64,000 bases of DNA from BJHQ01 sp964654285. Its GTDB lineage: Bacteria; Planctomycetota; UBA11346. The notes under the pieces were generated by a model. That model was not told the DNA's origin. It was given only the letters and a program-made list of their open reading frames with translations, and ran no database searches. The DNA is taken from NCBI GenBank assembly GCA_964654285.1, contig CAZZJC010000007.1, positions 69,694 to 133,693 of the forward strand. Direction: 5' to 3'. The first letter of the stretch is position 1. The number at the start of each line of letters is the position of its first letter. Positions 9,701 to 18,716 of the stretch are shown here, one piece after another. Position numbers and translations under genes: made by a program.

Positions 9701-12700
9701 AGCCGCGTCGTGCCGCCGCGCGGATGGCTGGCGTGGACCTGCAGCCGGGTCGCGTCGCCGAGATCCTTGGCCGGGATCGCCACCCAGCCGTCGGCATCCG
9801 GTTTCAGGTTGTAGGCGGTGAAGGCCTGGGTGGCCAGGAAGTCGAGGGCCATGGGATCGGGCTCGGCAGGGGCGCGTTCCGATCCCCGACTGCCTCCGTG
9901 CATGCCAATCGCCCGCTTCCGTCCGCCGCCATGGCGTGCTCCGAAGAGCCCGCTGCCGCCCCCGCCACTGCCGATCGCCATGAACGGAGTCAGATCCCAG
10001 GGATTCAGCAGGAGTTCCGGTTTCGGCAGCATCACCCCCGGCCGGCGGGGATGACGCCCACGGTCGAGGACATAGCGTTCCTCGTCACTGACCTCGCGGG
10101 CGGCGAGGAACACGTTGCGGGGTGGTTGTTCGATCCAGGCGGCACCCGGCCGGGGCTCTCCCGAGAGATCCAGCGGCATGGCAGGCAGGAAACGTCCGGC
10201 GGCGACCTGCACGCGGGTGTCGGGATCGGCTCCCAGGACGCGGATGCGCACGGCGTCGCCCTGGATCCCGGCCGTCGGCGCGATCACCAGGACCGGGGGA
10301 GGGGATTCCAGGAACCGCTGACCCCCATGCAGCAGGCCGCTCATGGCGGACGGTTCGCAGCGCAGCCGACGACGCCCACCGGTCTCCTTGTCGATCAGCA
10401 GATGGTCGCCGGGTTCCAATCCGGCGATGGCAAGGGCGCCGTCCTTGACCGACAGCAGACGGGTCAGGTCGGCGAGCGGGGCCTCGCCGCGCACGGAATA
10501 CAGGACGAACCGCTCGCGCACCTGCGGCGGCAGGTCGCCGTCCACCGGGATCGCGGTGGGGATGCCCGCGGGCAGGTGCAGGTCGTCCGTCCCGCCGGTC
10601 AGGAACTGCCCGAGGCGAAAGACGGGTGGGCTTTGGCCCTTGAGGTGGAACCGGGCCGTGTCGGGTTCGGATACCGTGGCCCGGATCGAGTCGACGCGGT
10701 CGAGCCGACCCAGCCGGATCCTGCCCTGGGAATCGGTAAGCAGGCTGTGCCGGATCGGCGCTTCCAGCCAGCGGTGGTTCACGGCGAGGTCCACCGCCTG
10801 TCCGGCGATCGGTTCGCCGCTGCGCCCGAGCAGCATCAGCGCGTGCCCATCCGCCGACGGCGCGAGCTGGAATCCGCCGATGCGATCGCTGTCCAGGCCG
10901 GCGTTCGCGTGCCAGATCCAGTCGGCGGACAGCGTCTCGTCCCTGCCCTGGCTCAGGTTCCGCACCGTCGCGCGCAGGTTCACCTGCACCTGGCGCACCT
11001 GGTCCGGCAGGGCGATCGGCTGCACGAACGCCTCGATGTCGTCGAGTCTCGGCGACCGGACCTCGGTGGTGCTCTTGACGCCCTGGCGGTCGGTGGCGGT
11101 GATGGTCAGGGTGCTGGAGGCCAGCAGCGCGAGCGGGGCCTGCGCCCCGGACACGCCCAGACGGGGGCGTATCGCGATCGTCGCCTGACCGCCCGCGCGC
11201 AGGGACTCGGCTTCGAGGTGCACGCCCAGGCCCAGCGTCCAGCTCTCGGCCCGGTGCTCGAAATGATCCAGCCGGGCGAGCCGGCCCAGGCTGGCGACCA
11301 CCGGGGTCTTTGCCGGGGCGCTCGAAAACGGCACCGTGCAGGTGCCGTCGGCGCCGGCCTGGAATTCCCGTCCACCGACGTGGATGCGCGCGTCGGCAAG
11401 GGGCCTCCCGGCCGGGTCGAGCACCGTGAAGCGGTGTCCGGCGGCGGTGATCTCCTCGCGCAGGTCCAGGCTGCCCTTGCGGATCAGGGCGCGGGCGGCG
11501 CGGCCGTTGCCGATCAGATCGACCACCCACATCCCGGCGCCGGCGCACTCGGGCAGGGCGATGCGTTCGCGGTGGCGCAGGATGCGCGGCTGCGGGTAGC
11601 TGAACCGGCGTTCGTGGTTGGGTTGCAGGCCGGTCAGCTGCGGATCCGTGATCTCGGTGCCGGTGCGCAGGTAATGTCCGAGCGGATCGAGCTGCCAGAC
11701 CCGGACCAGCAGTTCCGGCACATGCTTGAGATCGACCTCAAGCACGACGTCCGTGTCCGCAGGGCTGCGCTCCGGATTGCCGGGGGCGAGTTCGAGATCG
11801 ACGCGGTCGCGCAGCTCCTGCACGGCCGCGGGGTCGTCCATCCCGCGCACGATCGCCTCGGCGTCGCCCTGGCCGCTGGTCAGCAGGGCCTCGGCGCGCA
11901 GCCGCGCCAGCCAGCGCGTCTCCAGCACCTCGGTCAGGGCCGGATCGGCGGGATCCCTGCCCAGCAGCGCCAGGCAGGCCCGGCGCACCAGCGCGGTGTC
12001 GTCGCCCGCATCAGCCAGGCCCAGGGCGGCATCGGCCCTGGCGTTCGGATCGGCGGGGAAGCGCAGATCCTGGCGACTGCTCCAGCTTTCGGCGATCCAG
12101 GCGGCCTGGCGCGGCAGGCGCAGGTAGGTCAGCACGCGGTCGCGCACGAAGGATCCCTGGCGCTCATCGTCGAGCAGCAGGTGGTGGAGCACCGTCGCCT
12201 TGAGCGGGTTGTGCTGGATCGGCAACGGCGCGAGGAAGGCCCAGAAGCGGTCGAGCGCGGCCCGGCGTTCGCGGCGGTCGTCGCCCGCGCCGTCGCGTGG
12301 CATCAGCCGGCGCAGCACCGCCACCACCCAGGCCGGGTCGCCGCGCATGCGCTCGTTGCGCCGGCCGAGTTCCTGCAGCTGGTCCAGGGTCAGCAGCGCA
12401 TGCACCGGCCGACCCCCGAGGCCCGGGCCGTCAGGGCGGTCGAACTCGGCGGCGAGCGCGGCGAAGGCCTGCGGTGCGTCGGGGCTGACCAGAAGCGGCA
12501 GCAGGCTGGCCAGCTCCTCGTGTGTCAGCGTCTCGCCGAGCAGCTTTTCCAGCGCCGCCCCGCGGAATCCCCGCATGGCGGCGGTGGTGCGCCCCTCGGC
12601 GACGATTCCGGCCCAGGTCGGCGGCGCCAGTTCGCTCGGCAGCTGGTGCAGATCGAGGGTCAGCGGAGCACGGGGCGCGCTCTTCGGGGCTGTTTCCAGG

Positions 12701-13053
12701 GACCAGTCATGGAGTTCGCGCAGCCGTTCGCGGCCCTTGGCCGGATCGCGTTCCAGCCAGAGCAGCGCCTGGCGGTGCTTGATGCGCGGCGACAGGCCCG
12801 AATCCGGCTTGGCCGTGTCCCAGCGCGCAATCAGCGCGTCGACCTCGGCCAGCCTGCCGGCGTGCTGCCAGGCCAGGGCCTGGAAATAGAAATGGTCCTC
12901 GGTGCCTGGGACGAGGGCGGCCAGGGTGCGTTGACGATCCTCGGCGAGGGCGAACTCCTCGACGAAGCCGATTTCAGCCGCGGCCGCGCCAGCGGAGACG
13001 GGTCCGGCGACGGCCAGGGCGAAAACGGCGGCCAGGGTGCGGAATCGGGGCAT
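6799..13053 (-). CDS. Very large secreted protein with beta-rich macroglobulin-like segments, function unknown
   Basis: 2084 residues. A cleavable signal peptide (residues 1-26, ending AGAAAAE) and the strong Shine-Dalgarno GAGGAG upstream support the start. The first ~430 residues are helical and repeat-like. About 430-1000 look like successive Ig/MG-type beta domains, for example 'GRPLADARIHVGGREFQAGADGTC' split across two strands, and GEPIAGQAVDLAV. A Gly-rich, basic linker (SGGGGSGLFGARHGGG) sits near residue 1030. A tetratricopeptide-like stretch (LTPEDRMEIAYYLLLQDRDDEALAQF) follows near 1780. The last ~100 residues form a distinctive conserved-looking unit with VSFYKDGTTDLRGRFDYAS. No thioester motif (CxEQ) was seen, so a true alpha-2-macroglobulin trap is not supported. 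The macroglobulin resemblance is my inference. Its neighbour is a receptor kinase, which may be related. Confidence 0.78.
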   Translation of the reverse strand: MPRFRTLAAVFALAVAGPVSAGAAAAEIGFVEEFALAEDRQRTLAALVPGTEDHFYFQALAWQHAGRLAEVDALIARWDTAKPDSGLSPRIKHRQALLWLERDPAKGRERLRELHDWSLETAPKSAPRAPLTLDLHQLPSELAPPTWAGIVAEGRTTAAMRGFRGAALEKLLGETLTHEELASLLPLLVSPDAPQAFAALAAEFDRPDGPGLGGRPVHALLTLDQLQELGRRNERMRGDPAWVVAVLRRLMPRDGAGDDRRERRAALDRFWAFLAPLPIQHNPLKATVLHHLLLDDERQGSFVRDRVLTYLRLPRQAAWIAESWSSRQDLRFPADPNARADAALGLADAGDDTALVRRACLALLGRDPADPALTEVLETRWLARLRAEALLTSGQGDAEAIVRGMDDPAAVQELRDRVDLELAPGNPERSPADTDVVLEVDLKHVPELLVRVWQLDPLGHYLRTGTEITDPQLTGLQPNHERRFSYPQPRILRHRERIALPECAGAGMWVVDLIGNGRAARALIRKGSLDLREEITAAGHRFTVLDPAGRPLADARIHVGGREFQAGADGTCTVPFSSAPAKTPVVASLGRLARLDHFEHRAESWTLGLGVHLEAESLRAGGQATIAIRPRLGVSGAQAPLALLASSTLTITATDRQGVKSTTEVRSPRLDDIEAFVQPIALPDQVRQVQVNLRATVRNLSQGRDETLSADWIWHANAGLDSDRIGGFQLAPSADGHALMLLGRSGEPIAGQAVDLAVNHRWLEAPIRHSLLTDSQGRIRLGRLDRVDSIRATVSEPDTARFHLKGQSPPVFRLGQFLTGGTDDLHLPAGIPTAIPVDGDLPPQVRERFVLYSVRGEAPLADLTRLLSVKDGALAIAGLEPGDHLLIDKETGGRRRLRCEPSAMSGLLHGGQRFLESPPPVLVIAPTAGIQGDAVRIRVLGADPDTRVQVAAGRFLPAMPLDLSGEPRPGAAWIEQPPRNVFLAAREVSDEERYVLDRGRHPRRPGVMLPKPELLLNPWDLTPFMAIGSGGGGSGLFGARHGGGRKRAIGMHGGSRGSERAPAEPDPMALDFLATQAFTAYNLKPDADGWVAIPAKDLGDATRLQVHASHPRGGTTRLLTLPDRPLAVRDLRLRQGLDPQTVFIRQSSLISVPAGGKVEITDRARARWRTFATLAEAWALLGNLIPDPVFAEFAFLTRWPGLSERERLDHYGRTACHEVDVFLYHRDRAFFDRVVKPYLAHKKAKDFIDRWLLDEDLAAFIRPESLERLNAAELVLLARRRPDLRDAIRRRLADRVAVQPQDDARRQFVFAAALDGREHSAGRPLPPLPGTASPAGRSELQAKAGTAEDQQIVPPPALEAKAAADPALVYSTSDDLKQVTEQRRQQLSFFQTLEPTRAWAEQQWYRVRRQQSEAELIPIQALWAELAGADPATSWLGSSLLEVANHHGAVIALALCGLPFTVPAPAVADTPAGGMNLTCAGPTLVVLAQVQPAAPAQPQGPGAPDVLLLNRRLYDAAEPERSVNGRTVLNTVTGPLTAFHPYGWRFTLTNPGDRERRISLLAQIPQGALPLAGSQADCHEERTLGPQQTVNIDLRFYLDRAGPAPAAGVGVGEAAAIVAGLPGTVLTVLAQPPFDPASWPVLARAGSDAQVLEALATRNLDDLDPNLAAWRCRDAAFFRAATATLTRRQRFCDPYWEFALHHGDADLLAAWIRHQDFYLEPMRIALHAGAVRLDPVERGIYEHLAYRPLVNPRAYPMAGRRQIANADLAGQYDRFLHILAQQPRLTPEDRMEIAYYLLLQDRDDEALAQFRQARRETQPMPYDYAALWFALRAGDAAAARRLAEPYRDHPVAHWRDRFRAALAQLDELAGGAAAGDAGSTDRDVRLAAAAARETALALTPADDAVTLDVQGLNSVELRFYRLDLEQLFSRTPFADDQGGPPLVGIAPHHRLEVPIPAGKTSVRVMLPATLAAANVLVEAVAGAKRATARILPGGIQVRLFPDAGQLQVAARVGGRPAVAAYVKVFVRTRDGQVSFYKDGTTDLRGRFDYASVSSDLSGKAAVFAILVLADGLGAAVHEVAAPKR

Positions 13054-13188
13054 GCGGGGCTCCTCGCGGATGACGCGTCAGCGCGCCGGATGTCCCGATC
13101 GCGCCTGGTCAATCTGCGGGTGAACGCAGTCCCGGCAATGCCGGCGCCGGGATCCGTGCGGATTCCGGTCGGCCGTGTGATCCGCGGA

Positions 13189-15936
13189 TCAGCGCGCCCA
13201 ATCCGGCCGCGGTGCGCTGGCGCGCTGCTTGATCAGCCAGTCGGGGATGGGTCCGAAGGGATAGCCGGCATCGGGGACGAAGAGGCCGATGTCGCCCTGC
13301 GGGCGGTCGAGGCTCAACTCGTCGTAGCGCAGGGTTTCGCCCTTCCCTTCGCCCGTGATGGCGACGGCGGTGAGCGGCTGGGATGGTTCGTAGGCCAGAT
13401 CGGGGAAGAACCCGTTGACCATCACCGTCGTCCTCCCCACCTGCACCCCGCCCGGAATGGCCTTCACCTCGGCCTTCGCTGTGCCCGGCAGGAGCACGGT
13501 GAGGAACTCGCCTTCAGCCGTGGTGACCGACCAGCGCAGCCCCTGGGTGCTTTCGCCGCCGCCATTCGCGTGCTTCCACGGCAGCACGGCGAAGGTCGCG
13601 GCGGCGGGGACGAGGCGATGCGCGACGAGTTCCTCGTCGAAGCGGGCCGCCGCGCCCTGGTCGGCGAGGGCGTTGGCGCGCACATGCAGGTTGAAGGTGG
13701 TGGTCAGCGCCTCGGCGCCGGTCCACTGGTCGCGCAGCACCACCGCGTCCTTGCCGTCGGCGGCGCCTTTGAGCAGGATCACGGTGCGGCGGTAGACCAG
13801 CGGCTTGGCAAGTTTGGCGAGCGGCCATTCCTGGTGCCACTTTTCGGGCGGCAGCGCGGCGACCGCGCGCAGCCGGCTTGATTCGACCTGCGCCACCGCG
13901 ATGTCGGCGATCGGGCCGGTCTTCCAACCCAGCATGCGTTCATAGCCATCCATGTTGGCCCAAGGCAGTTCCGCGCTGGAAAAGGACAGGCGGTTGTGCA
14001 TGTGCTCCTGCCCGGCGCGCGGCTTGTAGCTGCAATGGTGGTCGACCGCGACCGGCTTGGCGCCGAAGCAGAGGTGGATCGCGAGCTGGTCGCCGTGGTA
14101 ATGGCAGCGGTTCGGCCCGCCCTTGAATGCCAGGTGCGTCTCGTCCGGGGTGCCGGGATGATTGCGCAGGATCGCGCCGAAGCCGGGGAACTCCTCGCTC
14201 GTCCAGGTCGCGGCCTCGGCGGCGGTGACCTCGACCGGTTTCGGCCCGTCCTTGCCCGGATGGGTATCGCCCATCGGCAGGTCGCGGCGGATGGCGCCGT
14301 CGGGCTGGCTGATCTTCTTGAGGAACAGCACGCCGGCGAGGTAGCGTGCGTCGGCGAGGGGGTCGAACCCGAAATTGGCGACGCAGGTCGGGGCGATCGC
14401 CCGCATGACGCCGAGGCCGCCGCCCTGATAGCCCGGGCATTCCTGCCCGGCCCCGCCGGGCAGGGTGACCGAGTGGTAGAGATCCTCGCGGATCTTCGCC
14501 ACCGCGATGGTGACGAGTTCCTTGTAGCGCGGATGCTCCTTCAGCCCCGCCATCTGGAGCACCGGCACCTTGATGAAATCGCTGAAGAAATTCGGATTTT
14601 CCGGGGACCAATGGTTCCAGTAGCTGCCGTAGGTGTCGGCGTGGAACAGCACCTGGGTGTTGGTCAGCAGGCCGAGGTCGCCGACGGTCAACGGTTTCGC
14701 CAGCAGCTTCTTCGCGCGGTTGCGCATGAAGCCGGTCGGGTTCATCTCGCCGGCGAAGATCCATTCGCCACTGAAGGCGGTGGCCGGGCCATCCTTGCCG
14801 GGCCAGTCGAGGATGAAATCGCGGTTGAGCTTGTCGAGCGGTTCGACCGCATGGCGCATGCAGTAATCCTGCGCCTTGTCGGCCACGGCGCGGTCGCCGA
14901 CGAGCAGGAACCAGCGCCGCTGCCCGCGCCAGGTCGGCAGGTCGAGCCGGGCCTGGTCGCCGGTCGGCGCCACCCGCACCGCGATCGCGTTGTCGTGCGG
15001 CCAGTCCCACGACCCGGCGCGCGCGACCAGGCAACCGACGGCGGTGGCGTCATCGGCGGCGGCGAAGAACCAGCCGTCCTTGCTGTGCTGGTTCCAGCGC
15101 GGGACCAGGTTGATGAACAGCGACGGGTCCTGGTAGGGCTGGCCCGCCGGGGCGGTCAGTGCGCGCTGCGGCGCCGGGGCCTTCACTCCATCCTCGGCCG
15201 GCCAGAAGCCCTCGCTGAACGGTTTGCTGATGCCCAGGGTCGGCTTCCATCCGCAGGCGAGGTCGAGGTGCCAGCCGTCGTTGCGGCCCAGCGCCGAACG
15301 CTCGACCACCTCGACGTGATCCCATCCAGGCGCCAGGGTGATTTCGGCCTCATACCAGGATTTCTCGCCTGGGATGCGCGGTGCGAAATCATAGCGGACG
15401 ACGACGCGGCTGAGCACCGCGCCGGCCTGGCCGATCGCGGTGGTCGAGAACCGGGCCGCTTGCGGCGGTTGATCCCACCAGCCTTTTCCAAGCCACGGGC
15501 CGTTGGCGCGGCGGAAACCGATGATCGGCGCAGGGTGCGGTCGTTCGCGGTCGGTCGCGGCCGGGATCCGCACCGCGACCTTGCCGTTGTCGAGGATCCA
15601 GTCCGCGCCCTCGCGGTTCAGCTTCACCTGCGCCGGCGTGGCGGCGGGTACTCCCGGCACGGTGGCATAGGCGCGGCGCTGGCCGGGGGCGAAGGAGGTC
15701 GAGATCCACACGTCCTTCCCGACGAGTTCAAACGGGATCGGCTTGCCGTCCTCGGTCACCACCCAGGTGCCTGGGTTTTCCGGGGCCGCGAACGGCAGGC
15801 GGATCAGCTCCTGCGCATACGTCCGCTTGGTGGGATTGAGCAGCGTGCCTTCGGCTGCGGACATCCCGCTCGGGAACATCGGCAGCAACGCAGCCATCAG
15901 GAGCATCGACGTGGCGGGTAGGTGCAGGTTGGACAT
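13189..15936 (-). CDS. Secreted heparinase II/III-like protein (putative polysaccharide lyase)
   Basis: About 915 residues from the ATG at 15936; the open frame extends 36 bp further to a TTG, but the ATG gives a clean signal peptide (hydrophobic run ending MSAAEG). The centre is alpha-helical with many Trp and Tyr residues, as in (alpha/alpha)6 toroids. Near residue 650 is the segment CHYHGDQLAIHLCFGAKPVAVD, which resembles the heparinase II/III C-terminal motif 'H-x-H-x-D-x-x-x-x-x-x-x-G-x-P-x-x-x-D'. Together this suggests a periplasmic or extracellular uronic-acid polysaccharide lyase. The substrate cannot be told. It stands alone between the giant secreted protein and the binding-protein/OmpA fusion. 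An uncharacterised relative is possible. Confidence 0.72.
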   Translation of the reverse strand: MSNLHLPATSMLLMAALLPMFPSGMSAAEGTLLNPTKRTYAQELIRLPFAAPENPGTWVVTEDGKPIPFELVGKDVWISTSFAPGQRRAYATVPGVPAATPAQVKLNREGADWILDNGKVAVRIPAATDRERPHPAPIIGFRRANGPWLGKGWWDQPPQAARFSTTAIGQAGAVLSRVVVRYDFAPRIPGEKSWYEAEITLAPGWDHVEVVERSALGRNDGWHLDLACGWKPTLGISKPFSEGFWPAEDGVKAPAPQRALTAPAGQPYQDPSLFINLVPRWNQHSKDGWFFAAADDATAVGCLVARAGSWDWPHDNAIAVRVAPTGDQARLDLPTWRGQRRWFLLVGDRAVADKAQDYCMRHAVEPLDKLNRDFILDWPGKDGPATAFSGEWIFAGEMNPTGFMRNRAKKLLAKPLTVGDLGLLTNTQVLFHADTYGSYWNHWSPENPNFFSDFIKVPVLQMAGLKEHPRYKELVTIAVAKIREDLYHSVTLPGGAGQECPGYQGGGLGVMRAIAPTCVANFGFDPLADARYLAGVLFLKKISQPDGAIRRDLPMGDTHPGKDGPKPVEVTAAEAATWTSEEFPGFGAILRNHPGTPDETHLAFKGGPNRCHYHGDQLAIHLCFGAKPVAVDHHCSYKPRAGQEHMHNRLSFSSAELPWANMDGYERMLGWKTGPIADIAVAQVESSRLRAVAALPPEKWHQEWPLAKLAKPLVYRRTVILLKGAADGKDAVVLRDQWTGAEALTTTFNLHVRANALADQGAAARFDEELVAHRLVPAAATFAVLPWKHANGGGESTQGLRWSVTTAEGEFLTVLLPGTAKAEVKAIPGGVQVGRTTVMVNGFFPDLAYEPSQPLTAVAITGEGKGETLRYDELSLDRPQGDIGLFVPDAGYPFGPIPDWLIKQRASAPRPDWAR

Positions 15937-16050
15937 GGTCGTGCATGCTCGGCTGCGAGTCGGGTGGGCCAAGCCCGGGGGCGATCCGTTCGCGCAGACC
16001 GACCATCTCGCCCTGTCTGATCGTGGTGGAACGGCCTTTCCGTGCAGGCA

Positions 16051-17757
16051 TCACTCCAGGGTGAACCACTGCACCTCGACCCGGCGGTTGGCCTCAGCCA
16101 CGGCGCCCAGGGGTTCCTCCCAGCCGCGGCCGACGGTCTCGATGCGGTTCGCGTCCAGGCGCAACTGTTCGATCAGGTGGCGGCGGACCTCGGCGGCGCG
16201 GCGTTTGGACAGGTCCATCGCCGACAGCGCCATCTTGCGCACGTATGACTCGCCCCCCTGACTCCGGAATTCTTCTATCTTGGAGTTGTCGACATGGCCG
16301 CGCAGCAGCACCTGCGAACCGGGGCTGACCTGCAGAAAGCGGCGGATCACTTCGAAATAGTCGCGGTTTTCGGGCTGGTTGAGGTCGAGCGCGGCGTCGT
16401 TGGCCTGGAACAGGAAGCGGATGTCCTTGGACAGCAGGGCGGTCCCTTCCAGGGCCTGGGTGCTGCCGCTGCGGATCGGCGCGATGGCGATCTTCTGGTC
16501 CTTGAACTCGCCCGTTTCCGCCACGGCCTTGAGCCAACGACCGTCATGGAAGCGATCGGGATCGGCGGGATCCGGGATCAGGCCGCGGCCATAGGCGAGC
16601 ACGGCCGACTGGTAGATGCCGCCGAAGCTGCCGGCGGCATCGATGGTGCCGGCGAAGAACGCCTGGTTCTCGGGCAGGTTGCTCAGGTGCACCCGCGCGA
16701 GTTCGGCCTTGGTCTTCTCCGCATCCCATCTGAACGCCTTGCCGATGATGGCGAGTTGTGCATCCGGCTGGTCGCGCACCAGGCGATTGCCGAGCAGCAG
16801 GCCGTGCACCAGGCCCTGGGCCTGGGTGGGGTTCGCGTTGGCCCAGCCCTGGTTCAGCACCAGCACGTCGGCCACCACCAGCAGGTTGCGGTTGGTGACC
16901 AGGAAGCGCGCCTTGCCGCCGCTGGTCGCGACGGTGGTGTCGGTGAACGGCGTCCACCCCACCGCGCCGGCCAGCCGGGGCTGCGGGCGCTGCAATTCGC
17001 TGGCGAAGATCTGGCAGGATTTCTCCCCGTCCTCGGCCATCACCAGGCCGATGCGGTCGGGTTGGGGGTTGGCGTCGAGCCCCGGCAGGATCTCGACCGC
17101 CAGACCGGCCTCCTGGGCGAGGTAGCGGATGAGGAAGTCGGCCTCGTTCCATTGCGAGGTGACGACGGATTTGCCCTTCAGTGCGTTGATCGAACCGATG
17201 CCCTGGCGCACCAGGATGCCGTCGGCCCCGCGCGAGAATCCGATCTGCGCCGGCACGGTGACCTTCCACTGCCGCCCGAGCACCGCGAGCACGTCGGCGG
17301 TGGTCGCCGAGGCCGCGAACTCCCCGGCGTTGAGCTTGCCCCACTGCTCGCCCTCGCCGATGACCAGCTTGACCTTGAGGCCGAAGCGCTTGGTGAACAG
17401 CGATTCCGGGTTGGGTTCCAGTCCCTGGTTGGCGGCGATCAGGCCGGCGTAGCCGGCGTATTCGCTGATGTCCACCAGGACCACGCCGTCCTTGGCCTGG
17501 AAGGCGCCGGGCGGCGGCAGCACCGGCACCGTCAGCGCCGGTTCGATCGGCTTGGGCGCCTGGGCATCCGGCGGCGCGGGCTGCTTCGCCGGGCCGGTCG
17601 GCCGCACTGGCTGGGCCGGCGTCGCGGGGGAGGTGGGTGGCGCGGGTTTCTGGCGCAGCAGCAGCCACGCGCCCATCCCGACCAGACCGAGGGCGAGCAG
17701 CAGGGTGATGACCAGGCCGGCGGCCGAGCCGCGACGGGAAGGATCGGGGTTGGGCAT
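16051..17757 (-). CDS. Membrane-anchored substrate-binding protein fused to an OmpA peptidoglycan-binding domain
   Basis: 568 residues. One N-terminal membrane helix (about 13-35, LVITLLLALGLVGMGAWLLL) is followed by a Pro/Ala linker (38-80). Residues about 85-440 resemble a type-2 periplasmic binding protein of the NMT1/SsuA kind ('GLKVKLVIGEGEQWGKLNAGEF', 'LKGKSVVTSQWNEADFLIRYL', in pieces). The C-terminus is an OmpA-like domain with LRGHVDN, LSKRRAAEVRRHLIEQL and NRRVEVQW. Known binding proteins of this class deliver sulfonates or pyrimidine precursors to ABC transporters, but no transporter genes are adjacent. The OmpA domain would hold the protein on peptidoglycan. The next upstream gene, 34 bp away, encodes a coiled-coil membrane protein and is probably co-transcribed. 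Confidence 0.8.
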   Translation of the reverse strand: MPNPDPSRRGSAAGLVITLLLALGLVGMGAWLLLRQKPAPPTSPATPAQPVRPTGPAKQPAPPDAQAPKPIEPALTVPVLPPPGAFQAKDGVVLVDISEYAGYAGLIAANQGLEPNPESLFTKRFGLKVKLVIGEGEQWGKLNAGEFAASATTADVLAVLGRQWKVTVPAQIGFSRGADGILVRQGIGSINALKGKSVVTSQWNEADFLIRYLAQEAGLAVEILPGLDANPQPDRIGLVMAEDGEKSCQIFASELQRPQPRLAGAVGWTPFTDTTVATSGGKARFLVTNRNLLVVADVLVLNQGWANANPTQAQGLVHGLLLGNRLVRDQPDAQLAIIGKAFRWDAEKTKAELARVHLSNLPENQAFFAGTIDAAGSFGGIYQSAVLAYGRGLIPDPADPDRFHDGRWLKAVAETGEFKDQKIAIAPIRSGSTQALEGTALLSKDIRFLFQANDAALDLNQPENRDYFEVIRRFLQVSPGSQVLLRGHVDNSKIEEFRSQGGESYVRKMALSAMDLSKRRAAEVRRHLIEQLRLDANRIETVGRGWEEPLGAVAEANRRVEVQWFTLE

Positions 17758-17791
17758 GGGAGACCTCAGGAATGTGCGGTGGATCGAGGTG

Positions 17792-18637
17792 TCAGGCGCG
17801 GACGCGGCCGGCCTGGGGTTGACGCAGCAGGCTGCCGGGTGGAGTGGCGAAGAGGTCGTCGGCCTCGCCCAGCAATTGCCGCTGGTCTTCCATCCAGCGG
17901 CTGGTGCTGCCCAGGCTGGCGCCCAGATCGGCGATGGCGCGGGAGGCGCCTTCGCCGCCCTGGGCGGAAAGAGCCTGGTCGCGCAGCAGTTCGACCTGCT
18001 GCCGCAGGCGTTCGAGTTCAGACTCGACGTAGGCCAGCTTCTGCGCCGCCTGCTGCTGGCGCTGGCGGCGCTCGCGCAGGATGGCGAGCTGGCCCTCCAG
18101 GCTCTCCTGCAAGCCCGCGGTGGCCTGCGACAGCTTGGCGGTGATCTCGCGTTCGCGTTCGTCGATCTCCCAGCCGTCGTCCCTGGCCTCGGCGGCGAGC
18201 TGTTTCAGGCCCTGGCGCGCCCCGAGCAGGCGCAGATGGACCCAGGCCAGGCGGGCGAGGCCGGTCTCCTGCTCGCGGGCGCTGGCGGCATCGCCGCTCG
18301 CGGCGAGATGCTCGACGACCTCGCGCGCCCGCGCCTCGAGTTCGGCCTGGACGCGGCGGTCGCCGGCATCCAGCCGCGCCAGCGCGGTGTCGCGGCGCGA
18401 CTGCCAAGCCTGCTCGTCCTGCTCCCCGGCCTGGGCGTCGACCACCCGGCGGAAGCGCGGATTCAGGGCGAATCCGGCGAGATAGGCGAGCTCCAGGCCT
18501 GCCCCCAGCAGCCACAGCGGCGGCAGCGCGAACCCGGCCAGGGCGAAGCCCGCCAGCGCGAACCAGTTCGGTGGCACCGGCATCCCGAGCGGGCGCAGGT
18601 TGAACGCCGCCTTCACGTAATCCCAGCTGCTGGCCAT
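17792..18637 (-). CDS. Membrane protein with long coiled coil, unknown function
   Basis: 281 residues from the ATG at 18637; an upstream in-frame extension of 25 codons looks non-coding. A hydrophobic N-terminal hairpin (about 25-60: NWFALAGFALAGFALPPLWLLGA in part) would place it in the inner membrane. From about residue 70 it is a highly charged helix rich in E, R, Q and A with heptad character (LEARAREVVEHLA, REREITAKLSQA, LRQQVELLRDQA). It lies 34 bp upstream of the binding-protein/OmpA fusion and reads the same way, so the two may form an envelope-spanning pair. I do not recognise the family; the layout resembles toxic-anion-resistance (TelA-like) accessory proteins only in general form. 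Confidence 0.65.
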   Translation of the reverse strand: MASSWDYVKAAFNLRPLGMPVPPNWFALAGFALAGFALPPLWLLGAGLELAYLAGFALNPRFRRVVDAQAGEQDEQAWQSRRDTALARLDAGDRRVQAELEARAREVVEHLAASGDAASAREQETGLARLAWVHLRLLGARQGLKQLAAEARDDGWEIDEREREITAKLSQATAGLQESLEGQLAILRERRQRQQQAAQKLAYVESELERLRQQVELLRDQALSAQGGEGASRAIADLGASLGSTSRWMEDQRQLLGEADDLFATPPGSLLRQPQAGRVRA

Positions 18638-18716
18638 GGCGGCCGATGTTCGACCGTCATCGTCGCAGAGCAACCCCGGGTGGCGAAGTCGGCGCGTGCC
18701 GACGGGGCGCAAAGGT

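Noticed and set aside
6799..13053. True alpha-2-macroglobulin protease trap
   Set aside because: No CxEQ thioester motif was found and the C-terminal half does not follow the family order; only beta-domain resemblance remains.
7207..13881. A 2224-codon open frame on the plus strand opposite the giant secreted protein
   Set aside because: It is a mirror frame caused by high GC and codon bias; composition is H/R/G/Q-rich, with no domain, signal peptide or ribosome-binding site.
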